Assembly: GCA_018109965.1 (NCBI GenBank)
Contig: JAGBFE010000132.1
Coordinates: 1 to 6,833, forward strand
Direction of reading: 5' to 3'
Length of the DNA: 6,833 bases
Source: Oscillospiraceae bacterium
Lineage (GTDB): Bacteria > Bacillota_A > Clostridia > Oscillospirales > Ruminococcaceae
Positions 1 to 6,465 of this stretch are shown here, piece after piece. Position numbers and translations under genes: made by a program. The notes below the pieces were generated by a model. The model was not told where the DNA came from. It ran no database searches and worked only from the letters and a program-made list of their open reading frames with translations. The first letter of the stretch is position 1. Each line of letters starts with the position of its first letter.

Positions 1-2
1 AT

Positions 3-119
3 CTGGAAGACGGTTTTGGCAGTATGTTTGATGATGAACTTGAAAGCTGCAAAGACGGTGCAAGTGCCGTGTATAAAATAAACGGCGATAAATTTGAATT
101 TATAGGAGAGGTGGAATAA
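3..119 (+). CDS. 3' end of an unrecognised protein-coding gene
   Basis: An open frame enters from the left edge and runs 38 codons to a TAA at 117-119. The visible C-terminus is acidic and hydrophilic (FDDELESCKDG near its start, ending FIGEVE), with no membrane segment or motif I recognise, so no function is assigned. It is taken as a real gene because the frame stays open to a stop one base before the next ATG, and because the next gene's ribosome binding site lies inside its last codons. That arrangement is typical of operon partners. The start and most of the protein lie outside the window. Confidence 0.6.
   Translation: MEDGFGSMFDDELESCKDGASAVYKINGDKFEFIGEVE
104..114 (+). promoter_or_regulatory. 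Ribosome binding site of the two-pass membrane protein gene
   Basis: AGGAGAGGTGG lies within the last codons of the upstream gene. The GAGGTGG part ends 6 nt before the ATG at 121 and matches the anti-Shine-Dalgarno sequence well. Because the site is inside the preceding reading frame and the stop is one base from the start, translation of the two genes is probably coupled. Confidence 0.7.
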
Positions 120-120
120 T

Positions 121-717
121 ATGAAAAAAAAGATAACACTTTTCCTGTATATTGCATTTGTGGTGGCATTTTTACTTGAAGGAGTTGTTCATTTTGCATA
201 TGACAGAATAAAAAAGCCTCCTGAAGAGGTAATTGACTACTCTAACTTTGAAATTGTCAATATGAAACAGATTGATGAAAATACATTTTTATCTGTTACA
301 AATGACCCGTATTTTGAAATGATAGACGGGGACAGGTACAAAATACATACAGTAAAGTATATTCTCAAACAGGACACAACGGGTTCAAGAAGTCTGTATT
401 ATACAACATCAAAAGAACCTATGTATTCGGGAAAGAATATGATTGTTGCCAAAGAAAGCGGAGACAATGTTTTTGAGTTTGTCCTGCCTATGCGGCAGAT
501 TCGCAGGATAAGACTTGATATGTCGGGCACATTCAACGAAATTATTGCGGTTGAAAGTATCATAATTAACTACCGCCCGGATTTTGCAGATTATTTTTCT
601 GTTACAGCAATGGATATTGCAAAATTTATCTTTCTGCCGCCCGTTATCTCTGCGGTGATTTTGTACTTAATGGATTTGTTCCGTTACTATGTAAAAAAGG
701 AAAGAGAAAATATATAA
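121..717 (+). CDS. Small two-pass membrane protein of unknown function
   Basis: The 198-aa product is not one I can name. It begins MKKK, followed by a hydrophobic segment at about residues 5-25. A long polar middle part (about 28-160) alternates hydrophobic and polar residues in a beta-strand-like way, for example around 118-134 and 141-151. A second hydrophobic segment at about 167-186 precedes a basic tail (RYYVKKERENI). The likely topology is two membrane helices with the central domain outside the cell and both ends in the cytoplasm, from the positive charges at each end. The central pattern (LYYTTSKEP, then FEFVLP, then IRRIRLDM) loosely resembles beta-sandwich domains seen beside cell-envelope glycan membrane proteins, but this is only an impression. 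It starts one base after the upstream stop and has a good ribosome binding site, so it is probably the last gene of an operon; secA has its own promoter downstream. Confidence 0.85.
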   Translation: MKKKITLFLYIAFVVAFLLEGVVHFAYDRIKKPPEEVIDYSNFEIVNMKQIDENTFLSVTNDPYFEMIDGDRYKIHTVKYILKQDTTGSRSLYYTTSKEPMYSGKNMIVAKESGDNVFEFVLPMRQIRRIRLDMSGTFNEIIAVESIIINYRPDFADYFSVTAMDIAKFIFLPPVISAVILYLMDLFRYYVKKERENI

Positions 718-733
718 TTAAAAACACAGCAGT

Positions 734-752
734 CTGTTTAAAAGCAAAACAG
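734..752 (+). terminator. Weak hairpin downstream of the two-pass membrane protein gene
   Basis: CTGTTT (734-739) can pair with AAACAG (747-752) around a 7-nt loop, 17 nt after the stop codon. The stem is short and A/T-rich and is followed only by an interrupted T-rich stretch (about 759-775). It may be a poor terminator or chance pairing. Confidence 0.25.
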
Positions 753-809
753 GTTGATGTATTTTATTGTAATTGTTGTGAGAAATTGGTGTTTTTTGGT
801 CGTATCTGT

Positions 810-838
810 TTGACATAAGCTGCTATATATATTAAAAT
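810..838 (+). promoter_or_regulatory. Sigma-A type promoter of secA
   Basis: A perfect -35 hexamer TTGACA (810-815) is separated by exactly 17 nt from TAAAAT (833-838), five of six matches to the -10 consensus. The spacer and downstream sequence are strongly A/T-rich. Transcription would start near 845, giving a leader of about 85 nt before the secA start codon. This is the best promoter match in the window and implies that secA is transcribed independently of the upstream gene pair. Confidence 0.8.
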
Positions 839-850
839 ATAATATTGGAT

Positions 851-909
851 ACATATAGTTTGGTATATGTTTAATTATGTCAAATACGCTATACGGCAGC
901 ATAAGCCGT
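851..909 (+). other. secA leader with two small hairpins and short upstream reading frames
   Basis: Within the predicted leader, ACATATA (851-857) pairs perfectly with TATATGT (864-870), and ACGGC (893-897) pairs with GCCGT (905-909), the latter ending 7 nt before the secA ribosome binding site. A 14-codon frame (867-911, [14 protein letters not shown]) and a 13-codon frame (877-918, ending within the secA ribosome binding site) also lie here. Neither has a convincing ribosome binding site of its own. The features are visible, but any regulatory role is speculative. Confidence 0.3.
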
Positions 910-916
910 GAAGAAT

Positions 917-923
917 AAAGGAG
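917..923 (+). promoter_or_regulatory. Ribosome binding site that fixes the secA start
   Basis: AAAGGAG ends 5 nt before the ATG at 929. This favours that ATG over the in-frame GTG at 908, which has no ribosome binding site upstream and would place this one inside the coding region. The protein from 929 begins [10 protein letters not shown], as typical SecA proteins do. Confidence 0.85.
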
Positions 924-928
924 ATATA

Positions 929-3679
929 ATGGCTTTATTTGAAAAAATCTTTGGCAGTTATCAGTCAAAAGAACTCAAAAAAATTGAACCTATAAAAAAT
1001 GAAGTTCTTGCTTTGGCTGACAAATATAAGGCACTTTCTGATGCAGAACTTAAAAATCAGACAAATGTGCTTAAAGAAAGACTCAGCAATGGTGAAACTC
1101 TGGATGATATTCTGCCGGATGCTTTTGCGGTTTGCCGCGAAGCAGCAACACGTGTGCTGGGTATGACACATTATCCGGTGCAGATTATCGGTGGTATTGC
1201 GCTGCATCGCTCCAACATTGCCGAAATGAAAACAGGTGAAGGTAAAACCTTGGTTGCAACACTGCCTGTTTATCTCAATGCGCTTACAGGCAAAGGTGTT
1301 CATGTTATCACAGTTAACGACTATCTTGCACGCCGAGACAGCCAGTGGATGGGCAAACTTTACAACTTCCTTGGCCTCAGTGTAGGCCTTTGTGTGCACG
1401 GAATGAAAAACGACGAAAAACGTGCAGCATACAACTGTGACATCACATATGGTACAAACAACGAATTCGGCTTTGACTACCTGCGTGACAATATGGTTAT
1501 CTACAAGGAAAATATGGTACAGCGTGGCTTCAACTTTGCTATCGTGGACGAAGTTGACTCCATCCTCATTGACGAAGCCCGTACACCGCTTATCATTTCC
1601 GGTCAGGGTGACAAATCAACCGATATGTACAAGGTGGCAGCAAGCTTTGCACGCAGCCTTTCCTATTTCAGAGTTGCAGAACACGACTCCAAAGAAGAAA
1701 TGGACAATGTTACACAGGATGTAATTATCGACGAAAAGGCAAAAACAGCTACACTGACACAGAACGGTATCAAAAAGGCTGAAAGATACTTTAATATCGA
1801 AAACTACGCTGAACAGGAACATCTTACCCTTCAGCATCACGTTAACCAGGCCATCAAGGCTCAGGGTATTATGAAACGTGACGTTGACTATGTTGTTAAA
1901 AACGGTCAGGTTGTTATCGTTGACGAGTTCACAGGCCGTCTTATGGAAGGCCGCCGTTATTCCGATGGTCTTCATCAGGCTATTGAATCTAAAGAAGGCG
2001 TAAAGGTTGAACGCGAAAGCAAAACACTTGCAACCATCACATTCCAGAACTATTTCAGAATGTACAAAAAGCTTGCAGGTATGACAGGTACAGCCCTCAG
2101 CGAAGCAAACGAATTTCTGGAAATTTACGGTCTTTCCGTGCTTGAAATCCCAACCAACAAACCAATTGCACGTATTGATATGAACGACGTGGTTTACAAA
2201 ACCGAAAAAGCAAAATTCAATGCAGTTGCAGATGATGTTGCACAGGCACACGCAAAAGGTCAGCCTGTTCTGGTTGGTACAATTTCCATCGAAAAATCCG
2301 AAGAACTCAGCCGTCTGCTTAAAAACAGGGGCATAAAACACGAAGTTCTCAACGCTAAACATCACGACAAGGAAGCCGAAATTGTTGCACAGGCAGGTAA
2401 AAAAGGTGCTGTTACAATTGCAACAAATATGGCAGGCCGTGGTACCGACATTATCCTTGGCGGTAACGCAGAGTTTATGGCTAAAAACGATATGCGCAAG
2501 CAGGGTTACACCGAGGAAATGATTGAACACGCAAACAGCTTTTTTGATACAACAGATGAAGAAATCCTTGCAGCAAGACAGGTTTATGCCGACCTTGTTG
2601 CAAAATACAAGGCACAGCTTGCACCTGAAGCACAGGCTGTAAGAGAATCGGGCGGTCTGCTTATTCTTGGTACAGAACGTCACGAATCCCGCCGTATCGA
2701 CAACCAGCTCCGTGGCCGTGCAGGCCGTCAGGGTGACCCTGGTGCAACACGCTTCTATGTAAGTATGGAAGATGACCTTATGCGTCTTTTCGGCGGCGAC
2801 AGAACAAGCGCAGTTATGGAAAAACTGGGCTATGACGAAACAATGCCAATCGAAAACAAAATTATTACAGGTTCTATCGAAAACGCACAGAAAAAAATTG
2901 AAGGCCGCAACTTTGATGTTCGTAAAAACGTTCTCAATTACGACGATGTTATGAACAAGCAGCGCGAAATCATCTACAGCCAGCGCCAGAGTGTTCTGGA
3001 AGGCGAAGATATTTCCGAAAGTCTGCACGAAATGGTTACAGGTTCAATCCAGCTTAATGTAAACACCTTCTGCTCCGGCAATCAGCCTGAACACTGGAAC
3101 CTTGCATCACTGCGCAACACATATCTTGGCTGGCTGCTCAATGATGAAGAACTCAGATACACAGATGAACAGCTTAAAACACTTAAAAGCGAAGATATCT
3201 GCGACTACATCACAAACAAGGCACTTGCAATCCTCAAACTGAAAGAACAGCAGATAGGCAGCGAAAATATGCGCGAGCTGGAACGTGTTGTTCTGCTTAA
3301 AACAGTTGACTCCAAATGGATGGAACATATCGACGCAATGGACGAACTCAAAAAAGGTATCGGTCTGCGCAGCTACGGTCAGCACGACCCTGTAAGCGAA
3401 TACCGCGTTGAAGGTTTCAATATGTTTGACGAAATGATTGCAAACATTCAGGAAGAAACAACAAAGCTTCTCATTATGGCAAACCTTGCAAAACCGGTAA
3501 AACGCGAAGCGGTAGCAAAAGAAACAGGCACAAGCGGCGGCGGTGACAACTCCGTAAAACGTCAGCCAATCAGACGTGCAGCTGACAAAGTTGGCCGTAA
3601 CGACCCTTGTCCTTGCGGCAGCGGCAAAAAGTACAAAAAATGCTGCGGCAGAACAAGTGCTGATAAAGATGAAGAATAA
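929..3679 (+). CDS. secA: Preprotein translocase ATPase SecA
   Basis: This is the motor that uses ATP to push unfolded, signal-peptide-bearing proteins through the SecYEG channel; it works at the inner face of the membrane. The 916-aa product is full length and shows all hallmarks. They are Walker A TGEGKT (102-107), Walker B/DEAD-like DEVD (207-210), MTGTA (385-389), [10 protein letters not shown] (499-508), and [20 protein letters not shown] (581-600), the second-nucleotide-domain signature with its arginines. The helical scaffold and wing follow, and the C-terminus has the zinc-binding SEC-C tail, with CPC at 894-896 and CC at 905-906. The last ligand is Cys rather than the His of E. coli, a common variant. 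A helical insertion of about 60 residues (about 512-573) sits in the second nucleotide domain; it is absent in B. subtilis-type SecA but usual in many clostridia. A Gly/Ser/Lys-rich linker (about 855-885) precedes the tail. Codons become rich in C-ending forms after the first 100 or so, as expected for a highly expressed gene. It has its own promoter. No prfB follows, although prfB often follows secA in Firmicutes. Confidence 0.98.
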   Translation: MALFEKIFGSYQSKELKKIEPIKNEVLALADKYKALSDAELKNQTNVLKERLSNGETLDDILPDAFAVCREAATRVLGMTHYPVQIIGGIALHRSNIAEMKTGEGKTLVATLPVYLNALTGKGVHVITVNDYLARRDSQWMGKLYNFLGLSVGLCVHGMKNDEKRAAYNCDITYGTNNEFGFDYLRDNMVIYKENMVQRGFNFAIVDEVDSILIDEARTPLIISGQGDKSTDMYKVAASFARSLSYFRVAEHDSKEEMDNVTQDVIIDEKAKTATLTQNGIKKAERYFNIENYAEQEHLTLQHHVNQAIKAQGIMKRDVDYVVKNGQVVIVDEFTGRLMEGRRYSDGLHQAIESKEGVKVERESKTLATITFQNYFRMYKKLAGMTGTALSEANEFLEIYGLSVLEIPTNKPIARIDMNDVVYKTEKAKFNAVADDVAQAHAKGQPVLVGTISIEKSEELSRLLKNRGIKHEVLNAKHHDKEAEIVAQAGKKGAVTIATNMAGRGTDIILGGNAEFMAKNDMRKQGYTEEMIEHANSFFDTTDEEILAARQVYADLVAKYKAQLAPEAQAVRESGGLLILGTERHESRRIDNQLRGRAGRQGDPGATRFYVSMEDDLMRLFGGDRTSAVMEKLGYDETMPIENKIITGSIENAQKKIEGRNFDVRKNVLNYDDVMNKQREIIYSQRQSVLEGEDISESLHEMVTGSIQLNVNTFCSGNQPEHWNLASLRNTYLGWLLNDEELRYTDEQLKTLKSEDICDYITNKALAILKLKEQQIGSENMRELERVVLLKTVDSKWMEHIDAMDELKKGIGLRSYGQHDPVSEYRVEGFNMFDEMIANIQEETTKLLIMANLAKPVKREAVAKETGTSGGGDNSVKRQPIRRAADKVGRNDPCPCGSGKKYKKCCGRTSADKDEE

Positions 3680-3702
3680 TTGAAACAGCATATTGAGCAG
3701 CA

Positions 3703-3751
3703 ATACAAAACCAACAGGCACAGCAGTTTTCTGATGTGCCTGTTGTTGTAT
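3703..3751 (+). terminator. Extended hairpin downstream of secA, possible terminator
   Basis: CAACAGGCACA (3712-3722) pairs perfectly with TGTGCCTGTTG (3735-3745). The stem extends outward past a 3-nt bulge through ATACAA (3703-3708) with TTGTAT (3746-3751), and inward through CAG/CTG around a TTTT loop. It starts 24 nt after the secA stop. No T-run follows on the plus strand, so it is not a canonical intrinsic terminator in that direction. On the minus strand the core stem is followed by GTTTTG, which is somewhat better. It could end secA transcripts weakly, protect their 3' end, or both. Confidence 0.55.
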
Positions 3752-3830
3752 ACCCAATAAAATTATGATAGGATAAAATCAGTTAGAAAAATTTGAATTT
3801 GACGAATAGATAGAAATTGAGGAATTATTT

Positions 3831-6092
3831 ATGAAATATAAAAGAATAATCAGTCTATTATTGGTTGTGGCGATGGCATTGGGGATGCTGTCTGGCTGCG
3901 GCAATAATCAGTTGGGACAAACAAATTCCACACAGAGTGATAATCTTGCCACTGAAAATAAATTAGAGATAATCGATGAGTTGGATATTTCTGACTTATG
4001 GAAACAGGAACTTTGCCATGCTGTACAGTTGGGTATGCCGATGGATAAGGTTAAACAAGACAAGGTTTCCGGAAAAGAAATGATGGAACTACTGGACTGG
4101 TTTATAAATTATGCAGCTGCGGAGAAAACAGACAGCTGGAAAGAACAATTTCCCACTATTAGAGAAAGCAACGCTCAATTGTCACGCTTTGATGCCATGA
4201 CAGCTTTGTTTCTTGCAGCAGAGCATGTTGGTGGCGAGTATGCAAGTCATAATTACGGAATTATGGAGATGTCTGAAGGAATAAACCACAGTTGGGATGC
4301 AGATTATGTCTCATGGAATCTGTTCGGCGGATTTGAGGCACACGGGCAATACAGCTGCGGTGCGTTTGGTGAGGGGTATCTGGATGGTGCCGCTTACTAT
4401 TACAATCTTGGTCGTGCATCCTATTTCAGCGGTGAATACCCGTTCCCGCTGGACACGGATATAAACTCCTTTGCCTTTGACGTTCCTCCCACCTATGCCG
4501 ATGCTGTACTTGCAGTTGTGCGTTTGATTTCATCCACCGATGCTGACTTGTTTGCTTCGGAACCTACAGAAATAGAAATAGAATATTTGGATATAGCAAA
4601 TGATAAGCGAGAACAGATTCATACATCTGCTACCGACATTACAGATACTATTTCTGGAACAATTTATTATGTTTCTAACGATGGTTCCGATAAAAATGAT
4701 GGACTTTCTCCCGAAACAGCTTGGGCTACACCACAGTATGCGTTATCGAAGCAACTTCGCCCGGGAGATGCTGTGCTTCTTAATCGTGGTGATTCGTGGA
4801 TAATCAAAGCCAGTGATGCATTTGGACTTACTTCATCTGCTCTTATAGTGCCAGAGGGTGTAGTGCTTGGTGCATATGGAACCGGAGAAAAGCCACTTCT
4901 GCGAGGTGCATTGGAAGATGCGAATAGTGTTGAATTTTGGGAATTATATTATGAACAAGATGGAGTGAAAATCTGGAAAGCAATACAGTCAACTTATTAT
5001 TGTCCGATAATTGTTTTCAATCATGGTGAGGAGTGGGCTTCTCCCGTTATGCCACATATGGATGCAAATGGTCAGTATTTGTCCGAAGATGGTACAGTTT
5101 TTAATGTTACTAATGAATTCGCCAAAAACTTACAGTTTGCTTCCCTTTTGGATATGGCGCAATTGGGTGCAAATACAAACATCGAAAATAGCGCCGTAAA
5201 GGGAGAGTTGTATCTGAGATGCGATAACGGCAATCCAGCCGAAGTATTTGAAGATGTGGCCGTTCCACAAGCTGCAAGTGGTCTTGTACTTCGCACCAAT
5301 GCAACTATCTGTGATATCGCACTTCGCTATTTTACCTGTAATGGTGCGTTGATGGATGGATATGACGGTTTGCACTCACAAAGTGTATTAAACTGTGAGG
5401 TGGCTTGGTGTGGCGGTCTGCTTAAAGGATACGTTGAAAATCATCTTGGTATTTTTGAGCCGAGTGCTGCCGGTGGAGCATTACAGATTTCTTCAACTAA
5501 CGTAACCGTAACAGGAAACCATATTCATCATTGCGGTCCTTTTGGACTGATAGTCGCTATTCATAATAATGCTGACAATCCTTCTTCCTGTATTTTACAT
5601 TTTGAAGATATTTATGTTGCAAACAATCTGATTGAGTGCTGCGGAAGCGGAATACATATGGGTGATTATGCAGATGGGGATATTCCGGGTACAAAAGGAT
5701 ATATCACAAACTTAGTATTTGAGGATAATCTGGTTATGTACTCAGGTCAAGGATGGGTTCGTGAAATGGTATGGCAGGAAACTGGCGGTAGCAGTGCCAA
5801 TCTGTCTGCATTTGAAACAAATGATTCCGCCATTGATAATGATGGTATTTATATTCGCAACAATACTTTTTATAAAAGTGCGTTTGCCTTGTTTTCTCTG
5901 TCAGAATATCATTTGGATCGAAGCACTCCCGTGAATGCATTGCCTGTCTTTTCAGGAAATACTTATGTTCAATATTCGAACAAACCTATCTTGCAAAAGA
6001 ATCGTTCGACAGAGGCGTATTATCCTTCCGAGGACACGATAAAATCTGTTCTCGGTGATCAAACCGGTAGTTTAGTGATTGTCGAAAGATAG
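3831..6092 (+). CDS. Exported beta-helix lipoprotein, first copy of a tandem pair
   Basis: The 753-aa product starts with a lipoprotein signal peptide: basic MKYKR, a hydrophobic core, and lipobox LSGC with the lipidated cysteine at residue 23. A Ser/Thr/Asn-rich linker (24-45) follows. Residues about 51-135 form a helical module with an Asp-Leu-Trp start and an LSRFDAMTALFLAAEHVG end, loosely like S-layer-homology repeats. An uncharacterised aromatic-rich part follows (about 136-245). From about 276, YYVSNDGSDKNDGLSPETAW and then LRPGDAVLLNRGDSW match the entry segment of right-handed beta-helix proteins of the pectate-lyase type. Five coils with the pattern V/I-x-V/I-x-x-N-x-I/F are visible at about 519-533, 558-576, 594-612, 628-645 and 673-690. 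Such folds bind or cleave polysaccharides, but I see no catalytic signature and do not assign an activity. There are 13 cysteines including the lipidated one. The start has GAGG 8 nt upstream (3819-3822). The next gene is a paralog, and a strong terminator ends this one. Confidence 0.92.
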   Translation: MKYKRIISLLLVVAMALGMLSGCGNNQLGQTNSTQSDNLATENKLEIIDELDISDLWKQELCHAVQLGMPMDKVKQDKVSGKEMMELLDWFINYAAAEKTDSWKEQFPTIRESNAQLSRFDAMTALFLAAEHVGGEYASHNYGIMEMSEGINHSWDADYVSWNLFGGFEAHGQYSCGAFGEGYLDGAAYYYNLGRASYFSGEYPFPLDTDINSFAFDVPPTYADAVLAVVRLISSTDADLFASEPTEIEIEYLDIANDKREQIHTSATDITDTISGTIYYVSNDGSDKNDGLSPETAWATPQYALSKQLRPGDAVLLNRGDSWIIKASDAFGLTSSALIVPEGVVLGAYGTGEKPLLRGALEDANSVEFWELYYEQDGVKIWKAIQSTYYCPIIVFNHGEEWASPVMPHMDANGQYLSEDGTVFNVTNEFAKNLQFASLLDMAQLGANTNIENSAVKGELYLRCDNGNPAEVFEDVAVPQAASGLVLRTNATICDIALRYFTCNGALMDGYDGLHSQSVLNCEVAWCGGLLKGYVENHLGIFEPSAAGGALQISSTNVTVTGNHIHHCGPFGLIVAIHNNADNPSSCILHFEDIYVANNLIECCGSGIHMGDYADGDIPGTKGYITNLVFEDNLVMYSGQGWVREMVWQETGGSSANLSAFETNDSAIDNDGIYIRNNTFYKSAFALFSLSEYHLDRSTPVNALPVFSGNTYVQYSNKPILQKNRSTEAYYPSEDTIKSVLGDQTGSLVIVER
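3981..4201 (+). repeat. Duplicated N-terminal module, copy 1
   Basis: This segment of the first lipoprotein gene aligns without gaps to 6613-6833. By hand count, 23 of the first 124 nt differ (about 81% identity), but only 3 of the last 97 nt differ (about 97%), including an unbroken 50-nt identical run (4105-4154 against 6737-6786). It encodes the helical module; 64 of 74 residues are shared. The similarity may continue past the window edge. Confidence 0.9.
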
Positions 6093-6121
6093 GCTATTTC
6101 AAAATTATATAAAACGGCAGC

Positions 6122-6156
6122 AACACCCTGCAAGACAAAATCTTGCAGGGTGTTTT
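6122..6156 (+). terminator. Strong intrinsic terminator of the beta-helix lipoprotein gene
   Basis: AACACCCTGCAAGA (6122-6135) and TCTTGCAGGGTGTT (6141-6154) form a perfect 14-bp stem around a 5-nt CAAAA loop. The stem's 3' end runs into a short T tract (6153-6156). It sits 29 nt after the stop codon at 6090-6092. This is the clearest terminator in the window. Confidence 0.85.
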
Positions 6157-6176
6157 ACTGTCAGAATATATGTAAG

Positions 6177-6201
6177 ACCGCAAGGCAGGTTGCCCTGCGG
6201 T
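6177..6201 (+). other. Hairpin in the lipoprotein intergenic spacer
   Basis: ACCGCA (6177-6182) pairs with TGCGGT (6196-6201), and GGCA (6184-6187) with TGCC (6191-6194), separated by a single A-C mismatch and closed by a 3-nt loop. No T-run follows, so it is not an obvious terminator. Function unknown. Confidence 0.45.
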
Positions 6202-6242
6202 GTTGGTTTCCTATGTCGTGATTAGTAAGTAATGATTGTGGA

Positions 6243-6265
6243 GGTAAGCCATTCTTTGGCTTATC
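6243..6265 (+). other. Hairpin flanked by short direct repeats
   Basis: GGTAAGCCA (6243-6251) pairs with TGGCTTATC (6257-6265) through 9 pairs, one of them G-U, around a TTCTT loop. The 7-nt sequence TGATTAG occurs on both sides (6219-6225 and 6275-6281). The flanking repeats could be chance. Function unknown. Confidence 0.4.
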
Positions 6266-6282
6266 GCCCTTGTCTGATTAGG

Positions 6283-6359
6283 AGCAAAGCAAAGAAATAC
6301 CGTCAATGGCAGTGCGGCACTGTTTATTAAGACCATTGACGGTGTTTTTGTGCTTTGCT
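6283..6359 (+). repeat. 77-nt long inverted repeat able to fold as a near-continuous 27-bp hairpin
   Basis: The left arm 6283-6309 and right arm 6333-6359 are inverted copies matching at 24 of 27 positions. Two of the three differences become G-U pairs in RNA, leaving a single A-G mismatch. The perfect parts are AGCAAAGCA with TGCTTTGCT (outer) and ACCGTCAATGG with CCATTGACGGT (inner). The centre holds a second small hairpin, CAGTG-CGG-CACTG (6310-6322), and ten unpaired bases. It could be a non-autonomous mobile-type palindrome, a small structured RNA, or a terminator with an unusually long base. No clear target-site duplication was found at its ends. Confidence 0.7.
6299..6349 (+). terminator. 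Possible second terminator within the long inverted repeat
   Basis: The perfect 11-bp stem ACCGTCAATGG (6299-6309) with CCATTGACGGT (6333-6343) is directly followed by GTTTTT (6344-6349), which fits an intrinsic terminator on the plus strand. On the minus strand the same stem is followed by ATTTCTTTG, so it may act weakly in both directions. The 23-nt interior is long for a terminator loop but contains its own 5-bp hairpin. Confidence 0.5.
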
Positions 6360-6360
6360 A

Positions 6361-6389
6361 TGGAAAAACTTCTCTGTAAGTGCTACAAT
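6361..6389 (+). promoter_or_regulatory. Candidate promoter of the second lipoprotein gene
   Basis: TACAAT (6384-6389, five of six consensus positions) is preceded by TGC, giving an extended -10 element. TGGAAA (6361-6366, four of six matches to TTGACA) lies 17 nt upstream. It begins immediately after the long inverted repeat and would give a leader of roughly 70 nt. An extended -10 can compensate for the weak -35. Confidence 0.4.
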
Positions 6390-6465
6390 TATTTGCGATA
6401 TTTGTGTGCGGATTTTGCATTTACTTATATTTGATTTATCCTTACGAGGAAAGCGAGGAATGATT

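Noticed and set aside
908..928. An in-frame GTG at 908 as an alternative secA start
   Set aside because: The ribosome binding site 917-923 lies downstream of it, and SecA proteins normally begin close to MALFEKIFG, encoded from 929.
738..968. A 76-codon minus-strand frame over the secA promoter and leader
   Set aside because: It overlaps the strong plus-strand promoter and the secA start, has a low-complexity Tyr/Ile/Phe-rich product and no convincing ribosome binding site.
1616..3028. A 470-codon open frame on the minus strand inside secA
   Set aside because: It lies wholly opposite a certain secA. Its product is implausibly rich in Cys, Phe, His and Asn, as expected from reading the complement of secA codons, and it has no ribosome binding site or domain.
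3107..3757. A 216-codon minus-strand frame across the secA 3' end
   Set aside because: It is antisense to secA, with a Cys/Phe/Ala-biased composition and no recognisable motif, so it is a shadow frame.
3741..3779. A promoter for the gene at 3831 (TATGAT at 3764-3769 or TAAAAT at 3774-3779)
   Set aside because: Both -10-like hexamers lack an acceptable -35 at 16-18 nt. In this A/T-rich spacer such hexamers are expected by chance, so no promoter is annotated although one probably exists.
3799..3830. TTGACG at 3799-3804 as a -35 element
   Set aside because: A -10 at normal spacing would fall on the ribosome binding site and place the transcript start inside the coding region.
6093..6465. CRISPR array or tRNA in the hairpin-rich spacer
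   Set aside because: The hairpins differ in sequence and spacing, no direct repeat of array length occurs, and no cloverleaf with conserved tRNA loops can be drawn.
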